Positions 1-8,558 of a stretch of DNA of 64,000 nucleotides are shown piece by piece; within the stretch, counting starts at the first letter, position 1, and each line of letters starts with the position of its first letter. The position numbers were made by a program, and so were the translations under genes. The notes under the pieces are model-generated. The model searched no databases. It was not told the origin of the DNA and saw only the letters and a program-made list of their open reading frames with translations. Origin of the DNA: Cohaesibacter gelatinilyticus (lineage in GTDB: Bacteria; Pseudomonadota; Alphaproteobacteria; Rhizobiales; Cohaesibacteraceae); the NCBI RefSeq assembly GCF_900215605.1, contig NZ_OBEL01000002.1:496001-560000 (forward strand), read 5' to 3'.

Positions 1-524
1 AAACAGCCAACAAGATCGGCGAGGTGGTCGAGATGATCTCCACCATCGCAGAGCAGACCAATCTGCTCGCCCTGAACGCAACCATTGAATCAGCACGCGC
101 CGGAGAAGCCGGCAAGGGCTTTGCCGTGGTCGCCGGAGAAGTCAAGGATCTGGCAGGCCAAACCGCCAAGGCAACCGACGAGATTGCGCAGCAAATCACC
201 GGCATTCAAAACGCCACCCAGCAAGCGACCCTTTCCATGGAACAGGTCAGCCATGTGATCCAGCAGGTGGATGAAATCTCCTCGGCCATTGCAGCGGCCA
301 TGGAAGAGCAAAATGCAGCCACCCATGAAATTGCCGACAGCATTCATCAGGCAGCAGAGGGCACGCAAGTGGTGAATGACAATGTCAGGGCGGTCTCGGA
401 CGCATCCCAGGAAGCAGGCGCCGCGTCAGCCCAGGTCCAATCAGCTGCGGGCGAACTCGCCCAACAGGCCTCCATCCTGAAAGACGAAGTCGGCAAATTC
501 ATTCAACAGGTCAGAGCAAGCTGA
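1..524 (+). CDS. Methyl-accepting chemotaxis protein, C-terminal part (5' end outside window)
   Basis: This is the cytoplasmic signalling domain of a chemoreceptor that contacts CheA and CheW. The open frame runs in from the left edge (first full codon at 3), so the sensor and membrane parts are missing. The hairpin-tip signature is visible as [19 protein letters not shown], followed by [15 protein letters not shown]. The rest is a Gln/Ala-rich heptad pattern typical of the long antiparallel coiled coil, ending in FIQQVRAS with no CheR-binding pentapeptide. A GTG at 24 lies inside the conserved domain and is not a real start. The family call is secure; the ligand cannot be told. Confidence 0.96.
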   Translation, partial: TANKIGEVVEMISTIAEQTNLLALNATIESARAGEAGKGFAVVAGEVKDLAGQTAKATDEIAQQITGIQNATQQATLSMEQVSHVIQQVDEISSAIAAAMEEQNAATHEIADSIHQAAEGTQVVNDNVRAVSDASQEAGAASAQVQSAAGELAQQASILKDEVGKFIQQVRAS

Positions 525-672
525 TATCGATTAGGTCCCACCCAGCGGATAGATCATGTTATGACTATCTGCCGGGTGGCCATACCTGTCTGTTGAATGA
601 AAACCATATGGCCACGTTTTCCTTTGAACCCGGAACGCACAATCTTACTATCCACTTGTCACAAAGAAAAAG

Positions 673-1608
673 ATGCTGAGCCCTTCAACGATCAAACGAT
701 TATCCTCTGTGGACCCTCTCTCGGATTATCAATCCAGCAAGAACGAGCTGCTCGGCAGCAAGTCCATCACCATTGAGCAGCAGAAAACGGATAGCTGGTC
801 CCTGTCTCACAGCATTGAAGACGGTATCGAGCGGGTCGTGGTCAAACCATCCATACCATCCAAACGTCCGGCTCTGGTCATGCAACATGGCATGTGGCAT
901 AGCGCTTCCTGCTGGCGGGATTGGCAAATTTGGCTTGCCGAATGTGGCTGGGAAAGTCATGCCCATTCGCTGCCCGGCCATGGCCGTTCTCCAGAGCAAA
1001 GGACCGTACCAGAGTGCTCATTGGCCTATTATCTTCGTTTTCTGGCAGATGAGATCCAGCGCCATGACACGCCACCAATCCTGATGGGTCACAGCATGGG
1101 TGGCGCACTGACCCAATGGTATCTGAAATATGTCGGCCCACTCCCGGCCATGGTGCTGGTCGCATCCTGGACGTCTCATGACATCCTCAAGGACAGCCTT
1201 TGGAATGCCATGAAGATTGATCCGTTGGGCACATGTCTCTCACCCTTTCTCGGCTGGCGCTTTCAGTTTCGAAATGATCAGGCCGTTCGCAAATGGTTCT
1301 TCACCAAGGGCAATGATGAGGCTGCACAAAAGCTGAGACCCGAGCTTGGCCCGGAATCCGAGATCGTCTTGATGCAACATCGCGCCCCTATCTGGACACC
1401 CCCAGCCGCAGGACAAATGCCCATGCTCTGGCTTGGCGCAGAAGAGGACGCCATCATCCCCGACGCAGCATCTCGCCGCGCGGCCAACCATTATGGCGCC
1501 GACTATCTATCCATTCCCGATGCTGGCCATGATCTGATGCTGGAACGAAATGCCAAGCAAAGCGCCCTACAGATCGACGCATGGCTAAAGGAAGCGCTCG
1601 ATCTGTAG
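673..1608 (+). CDS. Alpha/beta hydrolase
   Basis: This is a 311-residue cytoplasmic hydrolase of the alpha/beta fold. The nucleophile elbow GHSMGG places the catalytic Ser at about residue 141. The oxyanion region is QHGMWHSASCW near residue 72. The acid is likely in GAEEDAIIP (about 259) and the His in DAGHDLML (about 288). Length and motif spacing fit lysophospholipase- or carboxylesterase-like members. There is no signal peptide. It stands alone between a chemoreceptor and a convergent membrane-protein gene, so context does not suggest a substrate. A purine-rich stretch precedes the ATG. Confidence 0.85.
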   Translation: MLSPSTIKRLSSVDPLSDYQSSKNELLGSKSITIEQQKTDSWSLSHSIEDGIERVVVKPSIPSKRPALVMQHGMWHSASCWRDWQIWLAECGWESHAHSLPGHGRSPEQRTVPECSLAYYLRFLADEIQRHDTPPILMGHSMGGALTQWYLKYVGPLPAMVLVASWTSHDILKDSLWNAMKIDPLGTCLSPFLGWRFQFRNDQAVRKWFFTKGNDEAAQKLRPELGPESEIVLMQHRAPIWTPPAAGQMPMLWLGAEEDAIIPDAASRRAANHYGADYLSIPDAGHDLMLERNAKQSALQIDAWLKEALDL

Positions 1609-1665
1609 CCTCACCCCCTCACTGACCTCAGCCCAAGAGAGGCCGTCCGCCTTCATAACCAGTCA

Positions 1666-3585
1666 TCAATTGCAGTCTCGCTCAGAGACTGCGCGTTTTT
1701 TCTCCAATCGGCGCAACCAGTCATCAAGATCTTCCCGATGCGCATTGGCTTGCTCAATTTTGCCCCAAATCATGTCGGGGTCGCCGCCCAACCGTATATG
1801 GGTGTCCATAAGCTGTCGTAGCAAACTACGATCTCCTAATGGCACTTTTCCATCAAGGATCATCTGCTCCAGCTCCGGCAAAAACTGCGTGGCTGCCTCT
1901 CCAGCCTTGCAAAGCCCACGAAGCGCTCGCCAATAGCGATCCCAATCTACATCGTCTTCACTATTGATCACTCCCGTTTGAATGATGGCCCGAAACTGCT
2001 CAATCAACAGCGTGCGCCCCGGCTCTCCAAACTCAGGAAGCCTATGCAAAAACCCTCGCATTTTCGCACGCATTTCAGGATCGGATAGCCATCTTTCAAT
2101 CACATCAAAATTTGGTTGAAGAGCATAATCAGGAGAACGGCTGAGAAACCAGTGAGCAGAACTGAGCGATGTTCCCTCTTCTTCAAACGCCATATTGATT
2201 CTCCGCTCATTCCAGTTGTCCAAACGCTCAAACACATGCTGGACCATGAGAGCGAGCCGCTCTTCATCTCCACTCTTTGCCAGCATCCTTTTGATATCAT
2301 CCAGACCGGCAGGCAACGGGAAATGTGGGCTGGCAAGAATAGCCAACATGTGCTCAATCCGCTTCTCATCAAAGCCTTCAGGTGCACCTCGAACTCTTGT
2401 ATTGAGTTTCAGATTAATCATCGACCATTCAGCAATTGATGGCTTTCGATTTTCCGAAAGGATCTGATCAATCTGACGGTTCATGATGTCATAAGGTGTC
2501 TCGCCGGTCGCAGGCAGGGAAAATTGCAGGACTTCATCCAGAAAACGCGACCAAACCTTGTCATTCAGCCTGCCATGGCCTTCCCCAAGCAGTTCGGAAC
2601 CACGCAACCAGCCAGCGCTCTCCTTACGGCCCCGCTCCATCGCACCAGGTGAGATGAACAATATAGGGAACATTTTTTCATAGGATCCGCCTGTCCAGCG
2701 ATAGATCTCCTTCAGCTTGCGACCGTTTTCATCAGGTTGGTGCACGCGAATATGTGACCATCGAGCACCCAAAAAATCGAGACTGAAGCGGCTGCCTTCT
2801 GCAGAAGAATACCCCTTACCTTTGGAGACGATCAGATCCGCATCTTCCAGATCCACCTCATCCGTCTTCACCAGACACTGCCCCAAGCTGGCTCGCAACC
2901 TCAACTCTTCAATCAGCTTGACGGTTTGCCCTTTGCTATCCTTGCCTAATTTTGGAGACGCGACAAAGTTGCGTTGCAAATTCTTTGGTAAAACACAGTT
3001 TTCCTGCTCAACCAGTCGATATTGCGCACCATCCTGATAAGACAAGACATCACCCAGAAGATCATCATCTGACGCCTCGATCATCAAAACCCGCTCAGCT
3101 GCCCCGCTCAAAAGCGCATAAACACAAAAACCATTGCATTCGGTCGGATCATAACGACTTTTACGCAGAGCAATCGTCTTCACCTTAACCGGGTGGGTGA
3201 TGTCATCATGGTCACCCGCAATCAATTGACGGGCTTTTTCTTCGATCTTTGGATTGCTGACATAGGGCGGAATGGCCAACAGACCAATCCCCACACCCAA
3301 ACTGAGAGAAATGCTGATCCATCTCTTGTCGGTGCGCTGGCTGAAAAGCTTATGCAAAGCCCAGAGCAAAAACAGATAGAGCAGAAGGGTTGGTGCCAAA
3401 AGCAGAAACAGACCAACCGGTGTCCCTACAATGGTCAAAACCAATGCCCATGCAAAGCCCGGCATTATAAAGGTAATAATGGTAGAGATTACCAAGGCCA
3501 CGACAAATATCTTGAACCATGGGCGGGATTTCTTTCCTCGCCCACGCCCCTCAGAAGGCGTGAGTGGCATTCCACTTTCACTCAT
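1666..3585 (-). CDS. Hypothetical membrane protein with large soluble domain
   Basis: I do not recognise this family. The N-terminus (about residues 22-85) has two or three hydrophobic segments after a basic stretch (GRGRGKKSRPWFK), so the protein is anchored in the inner membrane. The remaining roughly 550 residues are soluble. They include Cys-containing segments (DPTECNGFCVY) and a helical C-terminal half that resembles an armadillo-like stack, although no repeat is clear enough to name. An ATG at 3585 is chosen over a GTG five codons upstream. It is convergent with the hydrolase gene and separated by about 200 bp from rtcR, which lies upstream in the same direction. No function is proposed. 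Confidence 0.7.
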   Translation of the reverse strand: MSESGMPLTPSEGRGRGKKSRPWFKIFVVALVISTIITFIMPGFAWALVLTIVGTPVGLFLLLAPTLLLYLFLLWALHKLFSQRTDKRWISISLSLGVGIGLLAIPPYVSNPKIEEKARQLIAGDHDDITHPVKVKTIALRKSRYDPTECNGFCVYALLSGAAERVLMIEASDDDLLGDVLSYQDGAQYRLVEQENCVLPKNLQRNFVASPKLGKDSKGQTVKLIEELRLRASLGQCLVKTDEVDLEDADLIVSKGKGYSSAEGSRFSLDFLGARWSHIRVHQPDENGRKLKEIYRWTGGSYEKMFPILFISPGAMERGRKESAGWLRGSELLGEGHGRLNDKVWSRFLDEVLQFSLPATGETPYDIMNRQIDQILSENRKPSIAEWSMINLKLNTRVRGAPEGFDEKRIEHMLAILASPHFPLPAGLDDIKRMLAKSGDEERLALMVQHVFERLDNWNERRINMAFEEEGTSLSSAHWFLSRSPDYALQPNFDVIERWLSDPEMRAKMRGFLHRLPEFGEPGRTLLIEQFRAIIQTGVINSEDDVDWDRYWRALRGLCKAGEAATQFLPELEQMILDGKVPLGDRSLLRQLMDTHIRLGGDPDMIWGKIEQANAHREDLDDWLRRLEKKRAVSERDCN

Positions 3586-3786
3586 GACTGTCTCAATCAC
3601 ATATCTGAAACTGACAAGGGCGGAAAGCGAACCTCCTATCCCTTGTTTTCTTGCCAGTCAGACTGCACTGCAAGTGTGAATCAAACACTGCAATCAGCAC
3701 TTGAAGCAAATACGCCAACAACCAAATGAAATCATCCTAACCAAATGGTTTCTACTTCCCCTGTTTCATCTTCGATCAGATGAATA

Positions 3787-5379
3787 TCACCCCTCGCTGA
3801 TCTCAGCCCAGGACAGGCCGAATTTCTCCAGATATTTGCGCAAGCGGTCCGCATCATTTTTGCTTTTGCGGCTCTCACGAGAGGCGGCAAAGAGGCTGCG
3901 GCCTGCGGCGCTGAGGCTGGGGCTTTGCTGGCAGGTGCGAATGACATAGGCAAGCTGCACCCGGTCGAACGGGTCCAGCAGCTTCGCCTCCTCCCCCAGA
4001 ACAGAACTCAAAAGCTCTGCATCCGGATCTTGCCTGGCACTTTCCCAATGAGCTTGCAGGGTCTCGATCTCCTGCTCGACAGCGGCCAGCGTGATGCGGG
4101 CGCGCGGGGCCAGCGTGCAAAGCCGCTGCATGGAGGCCCCAAGATCGCGAAAATTGCCCGGCCACAGCGTGGCAGGCGATGTGGCAAAGCGCAAGTAACG
4201 GGCATAGGCATCGGCATTGAAGCCAAAGCGGGTGCCAAGCAAGGTCTCGCAGCGGTTCAACTCATATTCGATATTGGGTTCGATATCCTCTCGTCGCTCG
4301 GCCAGAGATGGCAGTGCAAAGGTCCATAAATTCAGCCGCGCATAAAGATCAGGGCGGAATTTACCCTTGGCCACCAGCGCCCCCAAATTCTGGTTGGTGC
4401 CAGCGATCAGCTGAAAGCGGCTGGTGATTTCATGGTCCGAGCCAACGGGCAGAAAGCGCCCGGTCTCGACCGCATGCAAGATCATCGCCTGCTCATCCAG
4501 TCCCAGCTCGTCAATCTCGTCCAGAAACAGAACTCCGCCATCCGCCTCACGCAACAGGCCACGCCGGTCGGAATTGCCCGTGCCCACCGCCCCGCGGCGA
4601 TGACCAAACAGGCTGGACATGGCCCGCTCGCCCTTCAGCGTGGCACAATTGACATGCACCATACGGCCCTTGACACGGCGACGCTGCAATTTCAGCTCAT
4701 AAATCTTTTGTGCCAGTTCGCTCTTGCCCGTGCCTGTCGCCCCCATCAGCAACAGAGGCGCATCCGATTGGCTCGCCACCAGCTCTATACGCTCTATCAG
4801 GCTATTAAAGGCGGCATTGCGGGTTTCGATACCCGATTTCAAAAGCGCATTATATTCCTGCGCAATCAGATCAAAGCGCTGCTGCAAGGCATCATAGCGC
4901 CGCAAGTCCAAATCAACGATGGAATAGGAGCCGTAATCCGGATCCCCCTGTTGTAGCGGTGGCGATGTCTGCACCAGCTTGGCGGGCACATGGCGGGATT
5001 CGGCCAGCAGGAACCAGCAGATCTGGGCCACATGGGTGCCGGTGGTCAGATGCAGATAATAATCCTCGCGCTCTTCATCAAAGCCATAGCCATTGGCAAA
5101 GTCGAACAGCGCGCCATAGACCTCCTGAAAATCCCATGGGTCATTGAGATCCACCTCTTGCAGCAGAACCTCCGTCGCCGGGCTGGCCCCTTCGATATTC
5201 TCTTTCACCTTATAGGCCAAACGAGAGAATTTACGATCATGAAGCAGCTCCAGCCGATGCACCGGAAAATGCCCATGCTGCGTCACCGCCACCGATGGCC
5301 GCCATCGCCGCTTCTTCCCTGCATCCAGCTGGGTGCCCAGGAAGCCGATCACAACATTCTTTTTCAAAGACCCCTGCAT
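3787..5379 (-). CDS. rtcR: RtcR, sigma-54-dependent activator of the RNA-repair operon
   Basis: RtcR is the activator of rtcBA and rsr-type RNA-repair operons. Residues 1 to about 180 form the CARF-like sensor region (VVIGFLGTQLDAGK near the start, then HLTTGTHVAQICWFLLAES). In this family that region is thought to sense RNA ends or fragments. The AAA+ domain follows, with Walker A GATGTGKS at 213-220 and Walker B VLFLDEIDELG. The C-terminal HTH lies around SLSAAGRSLF and DADRLRKYLEKFGL. The ATG at 5379 is chosen because family members begin just before VVIGF; an in-frame start 28 codons upstream adds unrelated residues. The GAFTGA loop that touches sigma-54 reads GAVGTG (263-268), which is unusual. 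The gene is divergent from the sigma-54 promoter at 5698. Confidence 0.95.
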   Translation of the reverse strand: MQGSLKKNVVIGFLGTQLDAGKKRRWRPSVAVTQHGHFPVHRLELLHDRKFSRLAYKVKENIEGASPATEVLLQEVDLNDPWDFQEVYGALFDFANGYGFDEEREDYYLHLTTGTHVAQICWFLLAESRHVPAKLVQTSPPLQQGDPDYGSYSIVDLDLRRYDALQQRFDLIAQEYNALLKSGIETRNAAFNSLIERIELVASQSDAPLLLMGATGTGKSELAQKIYELKLQRRRVKGRMVHVNCATLKGERAMSSLFGHRRGAVGTGNSDRRGLLREADGGVLFLDEIDELGLDEQAMILHAVETGRFLPVGSDHEITSRFQLIAGTNQNLGALVAKGKFRPDLYARLNLWTFALPSLAERREDIEPNIEYELNRCETLLGTRFGFNADAYARYLRFATSPATLWPGNFRDLGASMQRLCTLAPRARITLAAVEQEIETLQAHWESARQDPDAELLSSVLGEEAKLLDPFDRVQLAYVIRTCQQSPSLSAAGRSLFAASRESRKSKNDADRLRKYLEKFGLSWAEISEG

Positions 5380-5436
5380 GATGGTCCTTTTGCCCTCTGA
5401 CTTTGTCAATGTTCGCTTCCGGTTCTCGTCCTTTGA

Positions 5437-5479
5437 GCGAATTCTTGTCCGAAAAGTCTGCAACTTTTCGGAAACGCGC
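5437..5479. repeat. Short palindromic repeat, CCGAAAAGT type
   Basis: A perfect 9-bp stem (CCGAAAAGT/ACTTTTCGG, loop CTGCA) lies inside a longer imperfect palindrome upstream of rtcR. A related element occurs at 57811-57858. Such palindromes are common between genes in Rhizobiales. It would sit in the rtcR leader RNA. Confidence 0.6.
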
Positions 5480-5585
5480 TTAAGCCCTGCCTATGTTCCG
5501 ATCCTCAGCTTCACATTTCCGCGTCAGATCACAAAAACCCTCATAATGCAGAGGCCTTTTTCATGAAATTCACTCAAACGATATG

Positions 5586-5620
5586 AATTTATAAAAGACG
5601 ATATATTTTTATCATAAATT
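5586..5620. promoter_or_regulatory. Candidate upstream activator site for RtcR
   Basis: An AT-rich inverted repeat (AATTTAT...ATAAATT) lies about 80-110 bp upstream of the sigma-54 promoter. That is the usual position for an enhancer bound by a sigma-54 activator. The assignment rests on position and symmetry only. Confidence 0.3.
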
Positions 5621-5697
5621 TTGCCACCTCTTTTTGCATTTTTACTTATACATCAAACAAATCAATATCTTAGTAATTTTTCACTTTTCTATTTTTC

Positions 5698-5713
5698 GGG
5701 CACGCTTCCTGCA
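5698..5713 (+). promoter_or_regulatory. Sigma-54 (RpoN) promoter of the RNA-repair operon
   Basis: The sequence GGGCACG-CTTC-CTGCA matches the -24/-12 consensus TGGCACG-N4-TTGC. It has the invariant GG (5699-5700), exactly 10 bases, then the invariant GC (5711-5712). It faces the 86-residue gene, rsr, the RNAs and rtcB, and lies divergent from rtcR, the expected activator. Transcription should start about 12 bases downstream. Confidence 0.85.
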
Positions 5714-5756
5714 GCATTCTTAGTTCATCGAAATTGAGCATAACCAAATAATTTTC

Positions 5757-6246
5757 CTCTCACGGCAATTCGACGCATCCGCGTCGGCCTGCGAGGGCAC
5801 GTTCAAGTTGGCAGGAGACACATTATGGCAGTTCTTTTCAGATGGCTGGATCACTCAGAAAACTACTCCATTTGCCTGGATGACGCCGAATTTGACAGCG
5901 TTGCTCCTGCATTCGATGTACTGAGGGAAAAAACCGGTGTGTACATAGACCCATACGGATACAGCAGATTAAGTCCTGATCATGCCGCTATTGTTCTGGC
6001 AAATTTCAAGGCAGACACTCCTTTGTCAGAAATGCTGAAAACCTGCATCTCCGAAGATAAATGGATCTTCGTGGAAGGGGATTAGGCACATTCAAGGAAA
6101 GAGTTTCGCGTAGTAGGACCTATTGCCTCATCAATCCCACAAGGAAAAAGAACCCAGAAAAGGAAATCCTTCCTTTTCTGACGGCCGATAGGCAAGCGCG
6201 AAGCGCCCCTCGGAGGCCCAAGCGAAGCTTGGATTAGCCGTGAGAG
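5757..6246. repeat. Palindromic repeat A, copy 1, split around an ORF
   Basis: The left arm (5757 to about 5790, beginning CTCTCACGG) and right arm (about 6142 to 6246, ending TAGCCGTGAGAG) match the two ends of the roughly 230-bp element at 8298, 8728 and 10406. Here the middle is replaced by about 350 bp holding the 86-codon gene. The left arm includes the gene's leader, and the right arm runs up to the leader of rsr. An alternative reading is two separate partial copies. Confidence 0.7.
5825..6085 (+). CDS. Hypothetical 86-residue protein, first gene of the sigma-54 operon
   Basis: The family is not recognised. This is a small, acidic, soluble-looking protein (starts MAVLFRWLDHSEN, ends DKWIFVEGD) with no signal peptide or membrane segment. 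The start is well supported: AGGAG lies about 8 bases before the ATG. It is the first reading frame after the sigma-54 promoter and so should be induced together with rsr, the Y-type RNAs and rtcB. It is enclosed by the two arms of repeat A. A role in RNA repair or stress is inferred from position only. Confidence 0.65.
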   Translation: MAVLFRWLDHSENYSICLDDAEFDSVAPAFDVLREKTGVYIDPYGYSRLSPDHAAIVLANFKADTPLSEMLKTCISEDKWIFVEGD

Positions 6247-6266
6247 AAAGAGAAAGGGTCAAACCG

Positions 6267-7832
6267 ATGGCACATAAATCTTTGTTCGCGTCATTCAAAG
6301 GACGCTTCTCAAACAAGACCGTCAGCCACAATCTGGCTGGAGGCCGGGCCTATGAATATGACGACCGGCACAAGCTGGCACAATTGGCCGTAACCGGCAC
6401 GATTGGTGATCTGCATTATCAGAATGCCGAGCAGGAATTGCAGGCAGTGCTGACAGCTGCAAGCAAGGTCAGCGATGACTTTCTGGCAAAGACAGCCATC
6501 TATGCCCGCCAAAACGGCAAGATGAAAGACATGCCCGCTTTGCTGCTGGCCGTGCTGGCATCTCGCGATCCGGTTCTGCTCTCTCGCGCCTTTGGCGAGG
6601 TGGTGACCAACGGCAAAATGCTGCGCAATTTCGTGCAGATCATGCGCTCTGGCCAGACCGGGCGAAAGTCTCTTGGCACACGGCCAAAGGCTTTGGTGCA
6701 GGCATGGCTGAACAGCGCCAGCGATTATCAGCTGCTGCAGGCGAGCGTTGGCCAGTCTCCATCTCTGGCTGATGTGATCAAGATGGTGCATCCAAAGCCA
6801 CGCAATGCAGAGCGTGAAGCCCTGTATCGCTGGCTGATCGGCAAACCATGTGCAGCAGAAAATCTGCCAGAACAGGTGCGTGATTATGTAGCCTATAAGG
6901 AAGATCCAAAAGGCCGCATGGTGCCCGATGTTCCCTTTCAGATGCTGACCAGCTTGCCGCTGTCAGCAAAGGATTGGGCCACAATCGCCCGGCGCGGAAG
7001 CTGGAACATGATCCGCATGAACCTGAACACCTTCTTGCGCCATGGTGCCTTTGAAGATGAGCAGGTGGTTGCAGATGTCGCAAGGATAGTGAGTGATGAA
7101 ACACGCGTGAGAAAAGCCAATGCCTTTCCTTACCAGTTGATGACGACCTATCAGGCGCTGTCCATGCAAATGCCTCGGCAAATCCGCGAGGCCTTGCATG
7201 ACGCCATGGAGATTGCGGTTTCCAATGTGCCTGCCTTTGACGGCAAAGTCGTGGTCTGTCCCGATGTCTCGGGCTCCATGACCTGGCCCGTCACCGGCAC
7301 ACGCGGCACGGCAACCACGTCCACGCGCTTTGTCGATATCGCGGCCTTGGTGAGCGCAGCGGTCTTGCGCCAGAACAAATCGGCAGAAATCTTGCCGTTT
7401 GAGTTCGATGTGCGAGAGGTTTCATTGGAACCACGGGATAGCATCCTGACCAATGCACGAAGGCTGGCCGAGCTGGCCGGAGGAGGCACAAACTGCTCTG
7501 CACCATTGGCTTGGCTGAACAAAAGGCAGAAGGCACCGGATCTGGTCATCATGGTCTCGGACAACCAGTCCTGGGTCGACCAGAGCTGGGGATCGAACAA
7601 CAAGACAAACATGATGGCCGAATGGGAGAAGCTCAAGAAGCGGAACCCGAAGGCGAAACTGGTCTGCATCGACATTGCCCCTTACGGGACAAGCCAGGCC
7701 AAATCCCGCCCGGACGTCTTGAATATAGGGGGCTTCTCTGATGCCGTCTTCGAACAGATCGCTGCTTTTGCAGAGGACAGATCAAGCGCCGAATATGTGG
7801 TCGGCGAAATTGAAAGGATAGAATTGCGTTAG
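6267..7832 (+). CDS. rsr: Rsr, Ro60-like TROVE-domain RNA-binding protein
   Basis: This is the bacterial orthologue of the Ro60 autoantigen. It is a ring of helical repeats (TROVE domain, about residues 1-310) that binds misfolded RNA ends in its hole and Y RNAs on its outer face. The C-terminal von Willebrand A domain has a MIDAS motif DVSGSM at 333-338. The length (521 residues) fits the family. The ATG at 6267 (MAHKSLFASF) is preferred over an in-frame GTG at 6240 that lies inside repeat A; AAAGGG precedes it. The stop is only 17 bases before the first Y-type RNA. rtcB follows, so Ro60, its RNAs and the ligase share one RtcR/sigma-54 transcript. Confidence 0.95.
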   Translation: MAHKSLFASFKGRFSNKTVSHNLAGGRAYEYDDRHKLAQLAVTGTIGDLHYQNAEQELQAVLTAASKVSDDFLAKTAIYARQNGKMKDMPALLLAVLASRDPVLLSRAFGEVVTNGKMLRNFVQIMRSGQTGRKSLGTRPKALVQAWLNSASDYQLLQASVGQSPSLADVIKMVHPKPRNAEREALYRWLIGKPCAAENLPEQVRDYVAYKEDPKGRMVPDVPFQMLTSLPLSAKDWATIARRGSWNMIRMNLNTFLRHGAFEDEQVVADVARIVSDETRVRKANAFPYQLMTTYQALSMQMPRQIREALHDAMEIAVSNVPAFDGKVVVCPDVSGSMTWPVTGTRGTATTSTRFVDIAALVSAAVLRQNKSAEILPFEFDVREVSLEPRDSILTNARRLAELAGGGTNCSAPLAWLNKRQKAPDLVIMVSDNQSWVDQSWGSNNKTNMMAEWEKLKKRNPKAKLVCIDIAPYGTSQAKSRPDVLNIGGFSDAVFEQIAAFAEDRSSAEYVVGEIERIELR

Positions 7833-7849
7833 ACTAAGCAAGAAAGTAA

Positions 7850-8011
7850 GCAGGCGAATGCTGAAGGAATTACATTGCCGCCACCAAACCGGATGTTCAG
7901 TGGGTTCAACTCCCCTCTAGGCGTGCGTTCAAAAGTCTGGGCGAGCTTTGCTCCAACAGGCTTCGGCCCGAACGGGACATCCAAAACCATTCCTTCTCTC
8001 TTGTCGCCTGC
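7850..8011 (+). ncRNA. Y-type RNA 1 (Ro60-associated)
   Basis: The outer stem is GCAGGCGA (7850-7857) with TCGCCTGC (8004-8011), a perfect 8 bp. Conserved ATGCT follows, then the inner stem GAAGGAAT (7863-7870) with ATTCCTTC (7989-7996), also 8 bp, then conserved TACA. The 3' side carries the conserved CTTG before the outer stem. The interior has a weak T-arm-like segment (GGGTTCAACTCCC) and a GAGC/GCTC hairpin. The stem sequences differ from those of RNAs 2-4 while pairing is kept, so this is a structured RNA. It starts 17 bases after rsr. Confidence 0.85.
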
Positions 8012-8033
8012 CCTTCCTTGCCAAATCTGACAC

Positions 8034-8130
8034 AGGGCGAATGCCGATGAGACTACATCGTGGACCAGGAAAGCGGAGATCAATGATCGTGGCGCGCCTG
8101 GCTTGTGTCTCATCAACACCTTGTCGCCTG
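8034..8130 (+). ncRNA. Y-type RNA 2 (short form)
   Basis: It has the same plan as RNA 1. The outer stem is GGGCGA (8035-8040) with TCGCCT (8124-8129, one G-U), followed by ATGCC. The inner stem is GATGAGAC (8046-8053) with GTCTCATC (8107-8114), a perfect 8 bp, followed by TACATCG. The 3' internal loop ends in CCTTG. The interior is a simple branched hairpin (CCAGG/CCTGG and GATC/GATC) with no tRNA-like arm, so this copy may be a minimal Ro60-binding RNA. Confidence 0.85.
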
Positions 8131-8151
8131 ATTTGAACGTTTGAAATTGGT

Positions 8152-8288
8152 TAGGGCGAATGCCTGCAGAACTACATCGATTGTTAACCGCCAGGTCGCG
8201 GGTTCGAATCCCGCCGCTGCAGCCACTTATGATGCAGCGTAGCTCAGAGGTAGAGCAGGAAACGTTTTGCAACAAACTTGTCGCCTTA
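8152..8288 (+). ncRNA. Y-type RNA 3 with a circularly permuted tRNA mimic
   Basis: The outer stem is TAGGGCGA (8152-8159) with TCGCCTTA (8281-8288). ATGCC follows, then the inner stem TGCAGAAC (8165-8172) with GTTTTGCA (8264-8271, one G-U), then TACATCG. Inside comes the 3' half of a tRNA: T-stem GCGGG/CCCGC around TTCGAAT (8203-8209), acceptor strand CGCTGCA (8215-8221), then G-CCA. A 7-base loop follows. Next is the 5' half: acceptor strand TGCAGCG (8233-8239), TA, and D-arm GCTC-AGAGGTA-GAGC (8242-8256). The Ro60-binding stem therefore takes the place of the anticodon arm, as in the YrlA-type RNAs of enterobacteria. A T-run follows the outer stem. Confidence 0.92.
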
Positions 8289-8297
8289 GCTCTTTTT

Positions 8298-8527
8298 CTC
8301 TCACGGCTACTCGACGCTTGCGCGTCGGCCTCCGAGGGGGCGCAGTCAAGCTGCGGTCGCTTATCAGCTCCCGGCGAAAACCCATGTTTTCGCCGAATTC
8401 TTTTCCCTCGAAAGATTGGCAAGGGAAAAGGATCCGCAAAAGGAAATCCTTCCTTTTGCGACGGCCGATAGGCAAGCGCGAAGCGCCCCTCGGAGGCCCG
8501 AGCGGAAGCGAGGAATAGCCGTGAGAG
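8298..8527. repeat. Palindromic repeat A, copy 2
   Basis: A 230-bp element with inverted ends CTCTCACGGCTA and TAGCCGTGAGAG. Inside are further hairpins, such as CGGCGAAAAC/GTTTTCGCCG. It begins within 10 bases of the end of Y-type RNA 3 and ends about 30 bases before RNA 4, inside the same transcript. Short frames through it on both strands are not genes. Confidence 0.85.
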
Positions 8528-8558
8528 AAAACACCGAGAGAAAACAAAAAATAACCCA

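Noticed and set aside
6131-6331. Minus-strand frame of 66 codons overlapping the rsr start
   Set aside because: It is made from the right arm of repeat A and reads against rsr.
8192-8262. A normal tRNA gene (TTCGAAT T-arm, AGCTCAGAGGTAGAGC D-arm)
   Set aside because: The halves are in reverse order and no anticodon arm can form between them; the Y-type stems enclose them instead.
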